Source: Boswellia sacra (taxonomy: Eukaryota > Streptophyta > Magnoliopsida > Sapindales > Burseraceae). Taken from it: a stretch of 64,000 nt of DNA. Shown in pieces: positions 36,874 through 49,967 of the stretch (positions within the stretch are counted from its first letter, which is position 1; the number at the start of each line of letters is the position of its first letter). The position numbers and the translations under genes were made by a program. Location: contig SNVD02008859.1 in the NCBI GenBank assembly GCA_013180625.2, positions 124,001 through 188,000 of the forward strand, written 5' to 3'. The notes below the pieces were generated by a model, which saw nothing but the letters and a program-made list of their open reading frames with translations, searched no databases and was not told the DNA's origin.

Positions 36874-39800
36874 TCCTTTGCTAAAACTAAAAGTTTCAGT
36901 CTTTTAACTCAAATCTTGAAAAAGGAACAAATTTTGGAGCTAAAACATGACAATGTGCTTGAATCAAGCAATTAAAGTGTTTTAAAGAGGAAATTTCTCT
37001 CTCTCTCGCTCTCTCTCTCTCTGATAAAAATAAAAATAAATTCTACCTACGAGCGTAAAATGTGGAAAGAAAGAGAGAGGGAGAGGGTATGAAATCTAAA
37101 TGTAAATAGTGTTGTTCTTACAAACAACAGTCAACAATGGGAGCATTTGCCGGGCTTTTTAAGGTTTTTAAGACACAACACAAATACACAGGCACGTTTG
37201 GAATCTAAGCAGGGTTTTGCTTAAGCAGAAGGGTAATGTTAGATTGACGCCAGTGAGTACTTGTAATTTTTATGCTACGTGACAGACAGTGTCTAGACCG
37301 TAGGATGTGAGGTTGATGAGGAGCCGACGAGGCATGATGATGGTTGATGGAGAGGTTTGGGATGGTGGGGCCCATGAATGGTTCCGAGTGAGTGAGTGAG
37401 TGAAGGTCAGTTTGATTAATTTTCATTTATTAAGTGTGGTGGAACCCGTGCTTTTGCGGCCGACAGCTGTTTCTCTTTCTCTTTTTATGGAATTCCTTAT
37501 TTTTAATTACAATAAAACTTTTGCATGCAAATGTTTTCTTTATAAAAATTATATTAAAAAAAAAGATTTTATATGTAATAACTTTTTTTTAAAGATAAAA
37601 TTGTTTTACTTTTTATTCTTGTATATGATTTATTTTTATTTTAAATCATTTTTCTATTCAATAAATTAAAAAGATGTATATGTATATCTTTTTATAGAAA
37701 AGAAAAGAAGAGAAGAGAAAAGAGAATCGGAGATCAATTTTATTATATTATCTTATATTATATGAAATTTGTTTGCATTAATTATATTATATATTAATCG
37801 TGAAAAGATGCAATTGTACTCATGAAACGACCGTGGTCCATGGCATGCAAGCTCTTTTTTTTATCTTTTCCAATTAATAACAATGCATGTATTGTGAAAT
37901 CCTTTTCTTTTCTGTGAAGCGTGTGTAGTGAGAATATATAATATTATGCGTATGTTAGATAGCTTTATTTTTAACTATTGCAATTCCATCCATTGATCGA
38001 GTTCATATGCCCGGCCACACGAAAATCACAAGCTTCATGTGAAAATTAATGTTTGAGCGGATTGAAATGGATCGACATCATTAATTCATGTAGGCAAAGC
38101 AAAGCAATTTTTTGATACAAGTTAGGCATTGTTTGGTGAGGTTTGAGCACATTAATTTTCAACATAATCGTCTCTCCATCTTTCCCTACATTAAATTTGC
38201 AACATTTCATTAGTTAATTTCATTGTATATATGTGGAATACTTTTTGTTACAAAATGTATTTATATTAATGTTTGAAAGTAATTAGTTAAGATCCCACAT
38301 TGGATCTGGATGTAGGTATTTAATTTCTTAACGATTAATGTTGGTAGTGATTTAATTAGTTAATTATAATCAAAGTCTAACACGACTCTTATTATTATAA
38401 TCCAATGTCCAATTAATTAATGCTTAAAGTAAAAGATGGACGTCTAAAACCTTGTTTTGCCGTGGGCCAATTTAATAAATCTATAATAGCTAGATTTGTA
38501 TAATTATTTATATATTTCTTAACTACCATTTATTTTTTAAAAGAAATAGATCTTTTAAAAGAGAATCACAGGTGATCGAGAGAGAGAGAGAGAGCTGACT
38601 TCTCTCCTTATCGAAAGTTGGTGTCGATCCAAACTCGATAATTAATAAATAAACCAACTGCCAAACTTCAATTTCAATTATTTATGCTAATATGTATAGT
38701 ATACATATATATATATGTAATAGGCAATAATTAATGACAACGACGTTAACCATTAAGGACCATGCATATGCTAGGTGACATGGGCATTTGCGCCATGTTT
38801 GTATCTTAATTACACTGGAGGATCATTCTCGCTATTGATCGAATTAAGCTTTATCTCTAGCTATGTTTCCTCGACAAGGAAACGACCAATTTAATTAACT
38901 TAATCTTCGAATAGTTAATGAATGTTTTACGTGTTCTTCATATCCCATCTCATAAGTTTAATTCGTAGAGGTGGAGTTGATATGAACTCCAGGTAGCTAG
39001 CGAGCTCATGTGTTTTGTAATTAGTTGAACTATCATCCAAAAGCAGATCGGTCTTTAATTTTAGTTGGAGTTACCTTTGGTAACTGATCATTAATGCGAA
39101 TATTGTTCGACATCATGGATGCGAGGTTTTGCTTTTAAATAATAATAATAATATTTGTAATTATGTAGCGAGAATCCTTGCGCCTGCGCTCTCGAAAGTT
39201 GACGAGTTGATCAGATTGGTGTATATATACACCAATAGTCCTCTGGTAGGGTCTTCAACTTGATTCTCCCTCTTCCTCTCCCTCGTTAATAGTTTCCCTT
39301 TCGATTAATAAGTGACTTATTTAATTATATCATTCCACTGCTATACATGTCATTAATTATGATATATATCCTAGCTAGCTAGCTACCAATATATTTAAAG
39401 TAAGCACGACTACATTAATATTTGCTATTCATAATTACAGAAATTACAGAATTAAAGAAAGATATATATAATATTATGATTGGATTAATTTATAAAGTGC
39501 TTGTCAATAAATGTAAATTAGCATATATATGGACATGGTGATGAAGGAAGAGAGAGAATGAGGTTCTATATATTTATATATAAAAACTTTGATTAAAGAT
39601 TGGAATGTTGGAAATGGACAAAACCCTTTTTCGTTTTCGATAGGTTTTCATATTGTGTATATGGTTTTCGATGTCCCCAACTGGAAGTGAAGTAGTTAAT
39701 TAGCTAGATTCTTCATGCTTATTCTTATCTTCCCAATTAAGTCAACAATAATTCAACCTACGTTGCGTTCACGTAACTTATTGCATTATTCCTGGCGTTT

Positions 39801-40430
39801 GTGATAATCGATCGCAGCTCACTACCACACGTAATCTGCTCACCTTCCCACAACTTTAATTTATCAGCTATATAATTAGTATGTGGCAAGTGCTGCATGG
39901 CTTCTTCGAATTCAACCTTTATATGTATATATCACACATTGAATTCCTAATTTGAGACTAATAACAACTCCACCAACGCCATTCTATTAGCAGCCAGCAG
40001 ACTAACACCAAATAGTCAAATGTATATATATATATGCTAATTGCAGCTTCTTCATTGGATTGGTGATCAGGTGATATATATATATATATATATATATATG
40101 CTGATGCCATGCATGACTTCATCCAAATAGACTTTTGTATTGTATGCATCAGATAATTAATATTTCTAACTTTAACATTATTATTTCTTGTTATTGATAT
40201 TTGAATCATATCAAACATATTTTAGCAAACGGGGTTTAAATTTAACTAAAGGTAATAAAAAAGGATTTTATTACTATTTCTAACAATTTAATTATCTCGT
40301 TAAACTTGTTTAATTTAATTTAAAGGGAAAGGGTTTTAGTTTTGTGATTATTAGTTACTAATACTCAGCACCCAAGTGTAAATCGCACAGACAGAGGAGA
40401 TATAATTGAATGAGTTTAATTTTGCATGCG

Positions 40431-40461
<31 letters not shown>

Positions 40462-41083
40462 TATTTATCTAGGGTTTGGTCAAAGCGCAAATCATATATA
40501 TAATATAAGTGGACTGGGCTGCGATCACGTGGAATATTTAGAAACTAATGGACGAGGTGAAGATGGGTGTAATGCACGTGAGAGGTGGCACTTGGTCCCA
40601 TAATCACATGCACCTTTTGAGCCACAATCACCAGGACCAGCACCAGCACCAACACCAATTGCGGTCATGTCCTGTCATCCACCAATTCACAATAATATTA
40701 TCATTACACCACCAGATTTAACTCATATATATCTGCCTCTCTTCTCCGCTGCTACTCCTGTTTCATGTATATGTATATATTTTTTAATTCTTTATAAAGA
40801 AAACCAGAAATATTAAATGAATTACTACACATGAAGTATCATAAGAGCACGATTTAACACTATTAAGAAATTAAAAATAAATGAAGGTGCAAGCGCAGCG
40901 GCAGGGCCACATAAAATGGAGTGTACGTGCATATTTTATATTGTGTACTAATGTGCTCCTTGTAATAATAATAATTATTATTATTTATGTTTCCCTAGTC
41001 TACGTTCGCCTCTATGTCGGTGGGAAAAAGCTTAATTTGTCGTAAAGGAACATGATATCTTTAATTTCTGTACTTGTTTTATA
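36874..41083. other. Intergenic, AT-rich, with microsatellites
   Basis: It holds the presumed promoter of the pectin acetylesterase, with a CT-rich tract (about 36994-37022) just upstream of its start. Further on are GA and TA repeats (38577-38594, 40074-40099, 40435-40461) and a perfect 22-bp palindrome at 39215-39236 (centred on TATATATA). No gene is supported; the short frames here lie on AT repeats. Confidence 0.5.
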
Positions 41084-41970
41084 TATGGATATTTAATCAA
41101 CCGACAATTCTATTGCAAGGCTTTCATCCTTGCTCTCTCGATCGATTCCACAGCGTCCATTTATCTGTACTCAAATGCAAATAATAGCTCATTTGCAGCA
41201 TCCATATATATATAAACAACGTCCTATATATATAATGGTCTGTTCCATCAAATTAAGTGAGAAGATAGTATCATTTATATATTTAGATAAAATTAAAAGA
41301 AGAAAAACGTTAAAGCCATGTATTGCCTTTAGGGCCATACATGAACTTCCTTCTCTCGACAAACATCTTGATGATCACATCACACATTAATGTAATCTAG
41401 CTAGTTGAATATGTATATAGAGCCAACTATATATAAATATATGTGTGTGTGTGTTTATGTGTGTTGATAGTTATCAATTCGTATTAACTAAGAGCTACTT
41501 CATTCGTATATAAAGAGAGGTATTGATTAATTAAGAAGTTCAATAGATCTCCACTTGCGTGCGCATCAACATAATTCAACAATTTCCATTTCTGAGAATT
41601 TATAATCATATCTCAAAAGGTCTCTAGATTGCTAGCTTATAGCTTTTAATTCTCTTCCATATTTTCCATTACTACTGGATGTTGATGCTCTGATGAAGAG
41701 AGCGGAATTGGAAGATATTTGCTGGCTGTACTTTTGATGTGGATGCTATATAACAACACCACTAGACTGCACACTGCACAGTATACCTACTGACACAGAC
41801 ATCATGCATGATGAAACAAATTAAAGAGATCACATGAAATTAAGTATGTATATATAATATAGTTCCACATTTAATTAAGGTCGCAAAACTAAATATGCAT
41901 ATAAGCCACAGTAGTCTACAACGATTTTTAATTCACTTAAGGATCCATGTGGCCGGCCAGGCCTCATCAA

Positions 41971-44900
41971 TTAACTAGTAGCTTTTTCTTGAACGTCACT
42001 CTGAGGCTCAGCTGCTCCATTATTAAGTATCTTCTCATCTCCACCATCCTGAGAAGTCTTTATTTCTTCCTTTGTAAGAAGAAATGTCTTTGAATCTCTT
42101 GTAGCATTAGAATAATCTTCTTGCTTGTATTTGTACCATAAGGCAGAGCACAAATAACCTAGAAAGTTGAGGATGCTAAGGATGGCTAAGAACCAATAGA
42201 AGAGATTGAGATTGTTGTCGTTTATTATCTGCCCATGTAACCATCCCTTTTTGCTGGGAGTTATTTTTTTGGTCACCGCGTTTATGATATCAACAAGGGC
42301 ACTACTCAAGAAGTAGCCAAACGATAGTGATAGCCATGTAAATGAAGTAGAGAGCGATCTCATGCCCGCCGGTGCTTCCTTGTAGAAGAATTCTAGCAGT
42401 CCTACAAGAGTGAACATGTCTGCTATTCCAAATATACCATATTGAAATGAGAGCCAAAAAAGACTTATAGGCTTTAGTGGGTTTTTCCAGAATTCTTTCC
42501 TTCTTTTTTCTTCAACAATGCCTGCTACTGCCATTGAAATGGCAGAAAGAACTAGCCCCACTCCCACACGTTGAAGCTGTGTGATGCCTGCAGGATGCTT
42601 AGTGATTTTTCGTGCAAAGGGGACGAAAACATACTCGTACACAGGAAGCAGAATAGACATGAATAATAGTGGGATTACTGGAATTGAAGGAGGAGGAACC
42701 TTGAATGACCCAAGATGCTTATCCATGAGAAAGCCCTGTTGTACTGAAAAGGTTTGAAGTTGAGCTAAACAAGTATTCATTATAATGGTACTGCCTAAAA
42801 TGGGCAAAATTCTTGTTAGAACCTTCACTTCTTCAACTTGAGTCACTGTGCAAACAGTCCATGGTCCTGTCTCTGAGTCTTTTGGAGCAATGGCAGCTTT
42901 GTCCAGCCACCTGCAGGTGCGGTGAAACATGCTCTATCGGTCAATTATACACACATACTTACAGACTTTTAATTGTCATCATCACATGGATAAGGGGAGT
43001 GGTGAAAATTAATGAAAGTCCACACATGCTCATGATGAGAATTTTCTAAATGTTTTCTACAATATTCTATCATTTATTCTAACAACTAATACTATACTTA
43101 CAAACTTTACATACAAACTTTTGTATATAAACTGATATGTCGTAATGTGATTGAAACAGTAGATATGTAAAATCAATTCATTTAATAAAGAGTAATGATA
43201 TGTAGATCTATAAGTGATTCTACGTCAGTTTATATTACAGAGTTTGTAATAGTAGCACTGCAAAGGTCACCAAACAAAATAAAACATAATTTAAATATGT
43301 GATGTCTAGCTAAGCAAGGTTTTCTTAAAAAAAAAAGATTAAATTACATAATGCAAATTAAAAAGGTCAACATTTTAATTATTTGAAAGTATCTAAATCT
43401 CTGACCCTTTCGAAGAGGATCCCAAAGACCATTTTTCTAATAGTGCGTGATCGAACCTTAAGAATAAGAAAAGGGTCTCGACAGTGCAATACTTAATGAA
43501 AATACAAAATATATGTGTTAGTGAAGTAATTAATTTGTTATACACTTATAATATATGATAGAGTAAAGAGAGATATACTACATTACACTGTTATATAACT
43601 TATAGGTAGCTGAGGTGGACATCATAATATAATACTAGCTTCTAGACGTACTAATTGCATGCTTATCTTTTTAGTGTTGATTGTTTAATTAGGTGTTTGT
43701 GCTTTTAAGTCTTTGATGTTTGATTAGCGAAGAAAATGCCCGAGGTTGACCAGGAAGTTAAATTAAATACAAATACATACATACGTTTAATTTATTGAGA
43801 GGAGAAGGAGACAGCACTGGACCGCGGGTTCCATGAGGCGTGTATCACGGATCAAGATACAACGCATATATAGAGAGAGCTAGGGTTCAATTGCCTTAAT
43901 TATTACAGTGTCGGTAGGAGTAGTCTTGAGAAATTAATTAATATTATTAACCTAAATTGCTTGTTGAATTTGCTATGTGTGTATATATATCAACAGAGAA
44001 GAGAAATATGAAAGAAAGGTAACCGTAATTAGTATACCTAAACTGGGTGGTGTGTAAGATTCTTTCCTCGGTAGAAACTCTGTCTTTGTCATTGATCTCA
44101 TGCAACTCCTCAGGGTTCTCTGGCAATGATAGCTTTCGGTTTTTAAATGCCACTGCTATAACCTGTCATCATCATTTCTCAAAGTTAACGCGTCCCATTC
44201 CCATTAGTTAATTTGAGTACTTCAGTAGAGGCTGAGCTAGCAATTAATTATATATATCCATAGTGGAGAGACAACTGGAGGTAGTACCTGCGCAACCCTT
44301 AAAATGGGGCTGTCACCAGGTCTTTGAATGCGGTAGAAAGGCTTGCCAATATAAAAAATGACAAAGCCAACAATGGTAGCCGAAACTGAGACGAGAAAGC
44401 CCTTCCACCATGCTTTTTCGGTGCTGAGGTACACAATGAAAGTCACTCCAATGCTGCTCCAATTGTTGTACTAAACAAGAGAAAATTGAAGTAGGTGGCC
44501 AGAGCTTTTGCTTCTTTTGGATTCTTTTGATCGAACTGGTCAGCACCAAGTGCAGGAACAGAACCCTTAACTCCGCCTGAACCCAATGCTAACAAAATCA
44601 GCGACGCACACAACATCACTGCCGTCCCACCTTCCACGCAACTTGACTTGCCGCAAGCGATTGGATGCAGATCCTTGGAATAAGCTTGAATCGTCACCAT
44701 CACCAAAGCCTACATCAATTAATATCATTATACATATATATATTCCAGAGTCAACTTGATTAATTTGCGTTGCATGTTTAATTAATTAAAGGGTTTGGAT
44801 ATAACTAGGTAGGTTACCCCTTACCAGTACTTCAATTATTCCGAAAATCCATCCGGTGGTAAATCTGCTTAAAAAGGTGTCGGAGACGAAGCCGCCAACG

Positions 44901-45321
44901 ACGGTGAGCAGGAAAGTTGCTCCCATAAAGTTGGTGAGCGTGTTGGCAGAGTGAGATGAATCAAAGTGCATCACCTGGTAGAAGTAATAGCCCAAGCTAA
45001 CCATGTTGGCTACGAAACCCATATTCTCAAAGGTGGCAAGAGCTAGAAAGAGAGAAATTAACATATACGCAGGAAACAATTAACATTTTGTTAAAGCTAT
45101 AATAAAGGATGAATATGTATCCATGACACGTGAAGTAACATGCAAGCAATTTGCCTCACCGAATATAAACATGGAAGCCCTGAATCCACCATTTCCTTTG
45201 TTCATCATTGCACCGTCTTCTGATAATTTGGTTGTCACCTGCTTGTCCAGCACATCAAACATACGTATCAGAGCGCAAGCTATTGCCCGTGTGTTGATGA
45301 TAATCAAATCGAACTTACCAT
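41971..45321 (-). pseudogene. NPF4-type transporter, downstream copy with frameshift
   Basis: Same six-exon plan as the upstream copy: 45319-45321, 45160-45238, 44825-45042, 44288-44709, 44038-44162, 41971-42910. Exon 4 is 422 nt instead of 423, because one A is missing between 44452 and 44453. The frame changes just after TTIGAA and reaches TGA at 44443-44445, after about residue 190 of 595. At most the first four or five membrane segments would be made. The rest of the gene (splice sites, the 313-codon last exon) is intact and nearly identical to the other copy, so the damage is recent or an assembly error. The gene's TATA box is kept (45425-45432), but the duplication breakpoint at 45466 removes all parental sequence further upstream. 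I infer a young pseudogene. Confidence 0.85.
43096..43252. mobile_element. MITE-like inverted-repeat element in NPF intron 5 (copy A)
   Basis: About 157 bp with imperfect terminal inverted repeats. The left end is CTTACAAACTTTACATAC...ATAAACTGA. The right end reads TCAGTTTATATTACAG.AGTTTGTAATAG. The centre is AT-rich and non-coding. Size and structure fit a MITE, possibly hAT-like. Its presence in the same intron of both gene copies shows it predates the duplication. No clear target duplication was identified. Confidence 0.5.
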
Positions 45322-45424
45322 GATGTGGAGACCAATTTGAGAATTAATTCGTGCCTTCCAGTTCCAGAGAGACGGAATCAATAATAATGCAAGTGCAGAT
45401 GTTGATGTTGGCCCTGGATTATCA

Positions 45425-45432
45425 TTTTTATA
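45425..45432 (-). promoter_or_regulatory. TATA box of NPF copy A
   Basis: The minus strand reads CTGTATAAAAATG about 105 nt upstream of the assigned start codon. An identical box serves copy B. It lies only 34 bp inside the duplication breakpoint, so the core promoter was duplicated but distal elements were not. Confidence 0.5.
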
Positions 45433-46459
45433 CAGATAAGAGAATGAGATAAGAGCCTAGCTTACAGACTTATGGATATTTAATCAACCGACAGTTCTAT
45501 TGCAAGGCTTTCATCCTTGCTTTCTCGATCGATTCCACAGCTTCCATTTATCTGTACTCAAATGCAAATAATAGTTCATTTGCAGCATCCATATATATAT
45601 ATAAACAACGTCCTATATATATATAATGGTCTGTTCCATGAAATTAAGTGAGAAGATAGTATCATTTATATATTTAGATAAAATTAAAAGAAGAAAAACG
45701 TTAAAGCCATGTATTGCCTTTAGGGCCATACATGAACTTCCTTCTCTCGACAAACATCTTGATGATCACATATATTTTGTAGACTGTTTCTTCTTCTTTT
45801 TTTTTTAAATATTTCTGTTTGAAAAATTCATCAGACTAAGTTGAGTAACCTATTCAAAATGCTGAAGAAAACACATTAATGTAATCTAGCTAGTTGAATA
45901 TGTATATAGAGCCAACTATATATAAATATATGTGTGTGTGTGTTTATGTGTGTTGATAGTTATCAATTCGTATTAACTAAGAGCTACTTCATTCGTATAT
46001 AAAGAGAGTAATAATTAATTAAGAAGTTCAGTAGATCTCCACATGCGTGCGCATCAACATAATTCAACAATTTCCATTTATGAGAATTTATAATCATATC
46101 TCAAAAGGTCTCTAGATTGCTAGCTTATAGCTTTTAATTCTCTTCCATATTTTCCATTACTACTGGATGTTGATGCTCTGAAGAAAGCGGAATTGGAAGA
46201 TATTTGCTGGCTGTACGCTTGATGTGGATGCTATATATATAACAACACCACTAGACTGCACACTGCACAGTATACCTACTGACACAGACATCATGCATGA
46301 TGAAACAAATTAAAGAGATCACATGAAATTAAGTATGTATATATAATATAGTTCCACATTTAATTAAGGTCGCAAAACTAAATATGCATATAAGCCACAG
46401 TAGTCTACAACGATTTTTAATTCACTTAAGGATCCATGTGGCCGGCCAGGCCTCATCAA

Positions 46460-49400
46460 TTAACTAGTAGCTTTTTCTTGAACGTCACTCTGAGGCTCAG
46501 CTGCTCCATTATTAAGTATCTTCTCATCTCCACCATCCTGAGAAGTCTTTATTTCTTCCTTTGTAAGAAGAAATGTCTTTGAATCTCTTGTAGCATTAGA
46601 ATAATCTTCTTGCTTGTATTTGTACCATAAGGCAGAGCACAAATAAACTAGAAAGTTGAGGATGCTAAGGATGGCTAAGAACCAATAGAAGAGATTGAGA
46701 TTGTTGTCGTTTATTATCTGCCCATGTAACCATCCCTTTTTGCTGGGAGTTATTTTTTTGGTCACCGCGTTTATGATATCAACAAGGGCACTACTCAAGA
46801 AGTAACCAAACGATAGTGATAGCCATGTAAATGAAGTAGAGAGCGATCTCATGCCCGCCGGTGCTTCCTTGTAGAAGAATTCTAGCAGTCCTACAAGAGT
46901 GAACATGTCTGCTATTCCAAATATACCATATTGAAATGAGAGCCAAAAAAGACTTATAGGCTTTAGTGGGTTTTTCCAGAATTCTTTCCTTCTTTTTTCT
47001 TCAACAATGCCTGCTACTGCCATTGAAATGGCAGAAAGAACTAGCCCCACTCCCACACGTTGAAGCTGTGTGATGCCTGCAGGATGCTTCGTGATTTTTC
47101 GTGCAAAGGGGACGAAAACATACTCGTACACAGGAAGCAGTATAGACATGAATAATAGTGGGATTACTGGAATTGAAGGAGGAGGAACCTTGAATGACCC
47201 AAGATGCTTATCCATGAGAAAGCACTGTTGTACTGAAAAGGTTTGAAGTTGAGCTAAACAAGTATTCATTATAATGGTACTACCTAAAATGGGCAACATT
47301 CTTGTTAGAACCTTCACTTCTTCAACTTGAGTCACTGTGCAAACAGTCCATGGTCCTGTCTCTGAGTCTTTCGGAGCTATGGCAGCTTTGTCCAGCCACC
47401 TGCAGGTGCGGTGAAACATGCTTTATCGGTCAATTATGCACACATACTTATAGACTTTTAATTGTCATCATCACATGGATAGGGGGAGTGGTGAAAATTA
47501 ATGAAAGTCCACGCATGCTCATGATGAGAATTTTATAAATGTTTTCTACAATATTCTATCATTTATTCTAACTACTCTTACAAACTTTACATACAAACTT
47601 TTGTATATAAACTGATATGTCATAAGTTGATTAAAACAGTAAATATGCAAAATCAATTCATTTAATGAAGAGTAATGATATATGAATCTATAAGTGATTC
47701 TACATCAGTTTGTATTACAGAGTTTGTAATAATAACACTCCCCTTATTCTCACTGCAAAGGTCACCAAACAAAGCAAAACATAATTTAAATATGTGATGT
47801 CTTGCTGAGCAAGATTTTCTTAAGAAAAAAAAAGATTAAATTACATAATGCAAATTAAAAAGGTAACATTTTAATTATTTGAAAGTATCTAAATCTTTGA
47901 CCCTTTCGAAGAGGATCCCAAAAACCATTTTTCTGATAGTGCGTGATCGAACCTTAAGAATAAGAAAAGGGTTTCGACAGTACAATACTTAATGAAAATA
48001 CAAAATATATGTGTTATTGAATTAATTAATTTGCTATACACTTATAATATATGATAGAGTAAAGAGAGATATACTACATTACACTGTTATATAACTTATG
48101 GGTAGCTGAGGTGGACATCATAATATAATACTAGCTTCTAGACGTACTAATTGCATGCTTATCTTTTCAGTATTTATTGTTTAATTACGTGTCTATGCTT
48201 TTAAGTCTTTGATATTTGAATGGCGAAGAAAATGCCCGAGGTTGACCAGGAAGTTAAATTAAATACAAATACATACATATATTTAATTTATTGAGAGAAG
48301 AGGGAGACAGCACTCGACCGCGGGTTCCATGAGGCGTGTCTCACGGATCAAGATATACAACGCATACATAGAGAGAGCTAGGGTTCAATTGCCTTAATTA
48401 TTACAGTGTCGGTAGGAGTACTCTTGAGAAATTAATTAATATTATTAACCTAAATTGCTTGTTGAATTTGCTATGTGTGTATATATATCAACAGATGAGA
48501 AGAGAAATATGAAAGAAAGGTAACCGTAATTAGTATACCTAAACTGGGTGGTGTGTAAGATTCTTTCCTCGGTAGAAACTCTGTCTTTGTCATTGATCTC
48601 ATGCAACTCCTCAGGGTTCTCTGGCAATGATAGCTTTCGGTTTTTAAATGCCACTGCTATAACCTGTCATCATCATTTCTCAAAGTTAACGCGTCCCATC
48701 CCATTAGTTAATTTGAGTACTTCAGTAGAGGCTGAGCTAGCAATTAGTTATATATATCCATAGTGGAGAGACAACTGGAGGTAGTACCTGCGCAACCCTT
48801 AAAATGGGGCTGTCACCAGGTCTTTGAATGCGGTAGAAAGGCTTGCCAATATAAAAAATGACAAAGCCAACAATGGTAGCCGAAACTGAGACGAGAAAGC
48901 CCTTCCACCATGCTTTTTCGGTGCTGAGGTACACAATGAAAGTCACTCCAATAGCTGCTCCAATTGTTGTACTAAACAAGAGAAAATTGAAGTAGGTGGC
49001 CAGAGCTTTTGCTTCTTTTGGATTCTTTTGATCGAACTGGTCAGCACCAAGTGCAGGAACAGAACCCTTAACTCCGCCTGAACCCAATGCTAACAAAATC
49101 AGCGACGCATACAACATCACTGCCGTCCCACCTTCCACGCAACTGGACTTGCCGCAAGCGATTGGATGCAGATCCTTGGAATAAGCTTGAATCGTTACCA
49201 TCACCAAAGCCTACATCAATTAATATCATTATACATATATATATTCCAGAGTCAACTTGATTAATTTGCGTTGCATGTTTAATTAATTAAAGGGTTTGGA
49301 TATAACTAGGTAGGTTACCCCTTACCAGTACTTCAATTATTCCGAAAATCCATCCGGTGGTAAATCTGCTTAAAAAGGTGTCGGAGACGAAGCCGCCAAC

Positions 49401-49822
49401 GACGGTGAGCAGGAAAGTTGCTCCCATAAAGTTGGTGAGCGTGTTGGCAGAGTGAGATGAATCAAAGTGCATCACCTGGTAGAAGTAATAGCCCAAGCTA
49501 ACCATGTTGGCTACGAAACCCATATTCTCAAAGGTGGCAAGAGCTAGAAAGAGAGAAATTAACATATACGCAGGAAACAATTAACATTTTGTTAAAGCTA
49601 TAATAAAGGATGAATATGTATCCATGACACGTGAAGTAACATGCAAGCAATTTGCCTCACCGAATATAAACATGGAAGCCCTGAATCCACCATTTCCTTT
49701 GTTCATCATTGCACCGTCTTCTGATAATTTGGTTGTCACCTGCTTGTCCAGCACATCAAACATACGTATCAGAGCGCAAGCTATTGCCCGTGTGTTGATG
49801 ATAATCAAATCGAACTTACCAT
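46460..49822 (-). CDS. NRT1/PTR-family (NPF) transporter, NPF4 clade
   Basis: Exons: 49820-49822, 49661-49739, 49326-49543, 48788-49210, 48539-48663, 46460-47399. Phases agree and give 595 residues, normal for NPF. The likely start ATG is the last codon of exon 1 (ATG|GTAAG), giving MVTTKLSEDGAMMNKGNGGF. Family marks: GGFRASMFIFGALATFENMG, the TM3 block NFMGATFLLTVVGGFVSDTF, KGSVPALGADQFD, FYRIQRPGDSPILRVAQ, FLDKAAI-type WLDKAAI after the central loop, and PPPSIPVIPLLF. Twelve membrane segments are expected. The proton-coupling ExxER motif is degenerate (ATFEN), as I recall for this clade. NPF4 members include nitrate, ABA and gibberellin carriers at the plasma membrane; the substrate cannot be told from sequence. 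This copy is intact. Confidence 0.88.
47575..47731. mobile_element. MITE-like inverted-repeat element in NPF intron 5 (copy B)
   Basis: The duplicate of the element at 43096-43252, in the same intron position. It shows several substitutions and a nearby small insertion (CTCCCCTTATT at about 47738-47748). It supports insertion before the gene duplication. Confidence 0.5.
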
Positions 49823-49925
49823 GATGTGGAGACCAATTTGAGAATTAATTCGTGCCTTCCAGTTCCAGAGAGACGGAATCAATAATAATGCAAGTGCAGA
49901 TGTTGATGTTGGCCCTGGATTATCA

Positions 49926-49933
49926 TTTTTATA
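49926..49933 (-). promoter_or_regulatory. TATA box of NPF copy B
   Basis: The minus strand reads CTGTATAAAAATG about 105 nt upstream of the start codon at 49822. It matches the box of copy A. Upstream of 49967 the sequence is unique to this copy. Confidence 0.5.
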
Positions 49934-49967
49934 CAGATAAGAGAATGAGATAAGAGCCTAGCTTACA

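Larger units (their letters stand above)
41084..45466. repeat. Tandem duplication unit A (NPF locus)
   Basis: This 4.4-kb unit is nearly identical to 45471-49967, including introns and flanks. It begins TATGGATATTTAATCAACCG and ends AGAGCCTAGCTTACA. A 4-bp filler (GACT, 45467-45470) separates the units. It carries the complete downstream NPF gene copy but only about 145 bp upstream of that copy's start. Confidence 0.95.
45471..49967. repeat. Tandem duplication unit B (NPF locus)
   Basis: A second copy of the 4.4-kb unit, 4497 bp long. It differs from unit A by scattered substitutions and small indels. It also has about 98 extra bases (about 45771-45870, including a T-rich run) in the 3' flank of the gene, where unit A has only 2. 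Unit B keeps the original upstream DNA beyond 49967. Confidence 0.95.
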
